62,511 bases of DNA, from contig CALIHR010000010.1 of NCBI GenBank assembly GCA_938020505.1, positions 1 through 62,511 on the forward strand. Direction: 5' to 3'. The DNA is from an uncultured Actinobaculum sp. (GTDB taxonomy: Bacteria; Actinomycetota; Actinomycetes; Actinomycetales; Actinomycetaceae). Each line of letters opens with the position of its first letter. Position 1 is the first letter of the stretch. Of the stretch, positions 61,718 to 62,511 are shown piece after piece. A program made the translations under genes and the position numbers. The notes under the pieces are model-generated. The model saw nothing but the letters and a program-made list of their open reading frames with translations, was not told the DNA's origin and ran no database searches.

Positions 61718-62511
61718 ACTTCGATACACCATCTGGTGCTCAGTGCTTTCCGACTGGATCGGCGCCTACTACGTCGCCCGCGATCTGAGGTCTCAATGCA
61801 CCTTCTGGCGCTCAGTGCTTTCCGACACGAGACGGGTATTTGTGTGTCATCCTCACATCTTAGTCTCAGTGCACCTTTTGGTGCTCAGTGCTTTCCGACA
61901 TATTGACGGGCATGTGACCGGCAATTCCGTCAGCGGTCTCAATGCACCTTTTGGTGCTCAGTGCTTTCCGACCGTCATCCCGCCCCCGCCCAGCCTCGCC
62001 GGGGTCTGGTCTCAATGCACCTTTTGGTGCTCAGTGCTTTCCGACTGAAGGCTGAGGTTCAGAGGTGGTCTTGAGCCGGTGTAGGTCTCAATGCACCTTT
62101 TGGTGCTCAGTGCTTTCCGACCATAGCATCTTCCACCAATATCATGGAAAATGCGGGGTCTCAATGCACCTTTTGGTGCTCAGTGCTTTCCGACGTTAAA
62201 AAGCAGGACGCCCGGTTTGGCTCCGTTGCATAGTCTCAATGCACCTTTTGGTGCTCAGTGCTTTCCGACAGGAACTCTACGGGTGTAATGTCACCTTCGT
62301 TGGTGTGGAGTCTCAATGCACCTTTTGGTGCTCAGTGCTTTCCGACGAGGACGTCCTAGACGAACTTCATGACCGCTTCGGCGTCTCAATGCACCTTTTG
62401 GTGCTCAGTGCTTTCCGACGAGAAAACCCCGGTCCTGTTGGAACCGGGGTTTTCCGGTCTCAATGCACCTTTTGGTGCTCAGTGCTTTCCGACGTTCCCG
62501 GCTACGGTTTC
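61718..62511 (-). CRISPR. CRISPR array, 11 repeats in view, continuing beyond the window
   Basis: Repeat of 37 bp. On the plus strand it starts GTCTCAATGCACCTTTTGGT and ends GCTCAGTGCTTTCCGAC. Repeats begin at 61718 (degenerate), 61790 (two changes), 61863 (one change), 61936, 62009, 62085, 62158, 62233, 62310, 62383 and 62457. Spacers are 35, 36, 36, 36, 39, 36, 38, 40, 36 and 37 bp, and an eleventh is cut by the window end. The repeat holds a GCACC-AAAA-GGTGC hairpin. Read on the minus strand it ends ATTGAGAC, a typical crRNA 5' handle. The degenerate end on the left is the leader-distal end, so transcription should be right to left and leader and cas genes should lie to the right. Type not determinable here. 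Confidence 0.97.

Overview
This window reads as a chromosomal segment of a high-GC Actinomycetota, possibly Actinomycetaceae or a related order. The evidence is the GC-rich codon use, the order carD-ispD-ispF-cysS-rlmB, the topA-tmk-holB cluster followed by a TAP-type hydrolase and tRNA-Thr, several apparently leaderless or SD-poor starts, and a LytR_C-domain protein. The species cannot be named from sequence alone.

Region by region. 1-3.7 kb: the 5' part of dnaX, a repeat-containing lipoprotein, the SRP RNA and tRNA-Ser(GGA). 4-9.9 kb: accessory genes (GNAT, secreted GH16-like protein, repeat-containing hypothetical, nitroreductase, LytR_C protein) and a probable unannotated structured RNA on the minus strand. 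10-12 kb: two decaying genes, a uracil permease broken by a 4-bp tandem duplication and a MarR regulator broken by two frameshifts. 12-21.7 kb: the housekeeping cluster rlmB/cysS/ispF/ispD/carD with an inserted MFS gene and a truncated flavodoxin-fold reductase, then gpmA. 21.9-33 kb: metabolism and accessory genes: asparagine permease with asparaginase, a medium-chain dehydrogenase divergent from a dihydroxyacetone kinase, DUF1697, a secreted beta-propeller, GNAT and an ADP-ribosylglycohydrolase.

33-42.7 kb is the most unusual region. A NarL-type response regulator and a double-module histidine kinase are divergent from an operon that encodes a membrane J-like/TPR protein, a soluble FtsK/SpoIIIE ATPase with three ATPase-like units, three helical-hairpin proteins of about 85 residues without a W-x-G motif, and a polymorphic toxin. 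The toxin has a similar helical N-terminus, an acidic linker and a C-terminal endonuclease domain of NS_2 type. I infer a reduced, unusual type VII (ESX/WXG)-like secretion or toxin-delivery system under two-component control. No EccB/D/E, EssA/B or EsaA-like partner and no adjacent immunity gene are visible.

43-56.2 kb: tRNA-Thr(CGT), four tandem secreted TAP-type alpha/beta hydrolase paralogues with mosaic near-identity, then holB-tmk-topA. 56.3-61.7 kb: hemH, a PrmC-like methyltransferase with low-complexity expansions and a DHA2 drug transporter. 61.7 kb to the end: a CRISPR array whose degenerate end is inside the window; its leader and any cas genes should lie beyond the right edge. Tandem repeats, in genes and between them, recur throughout the window.
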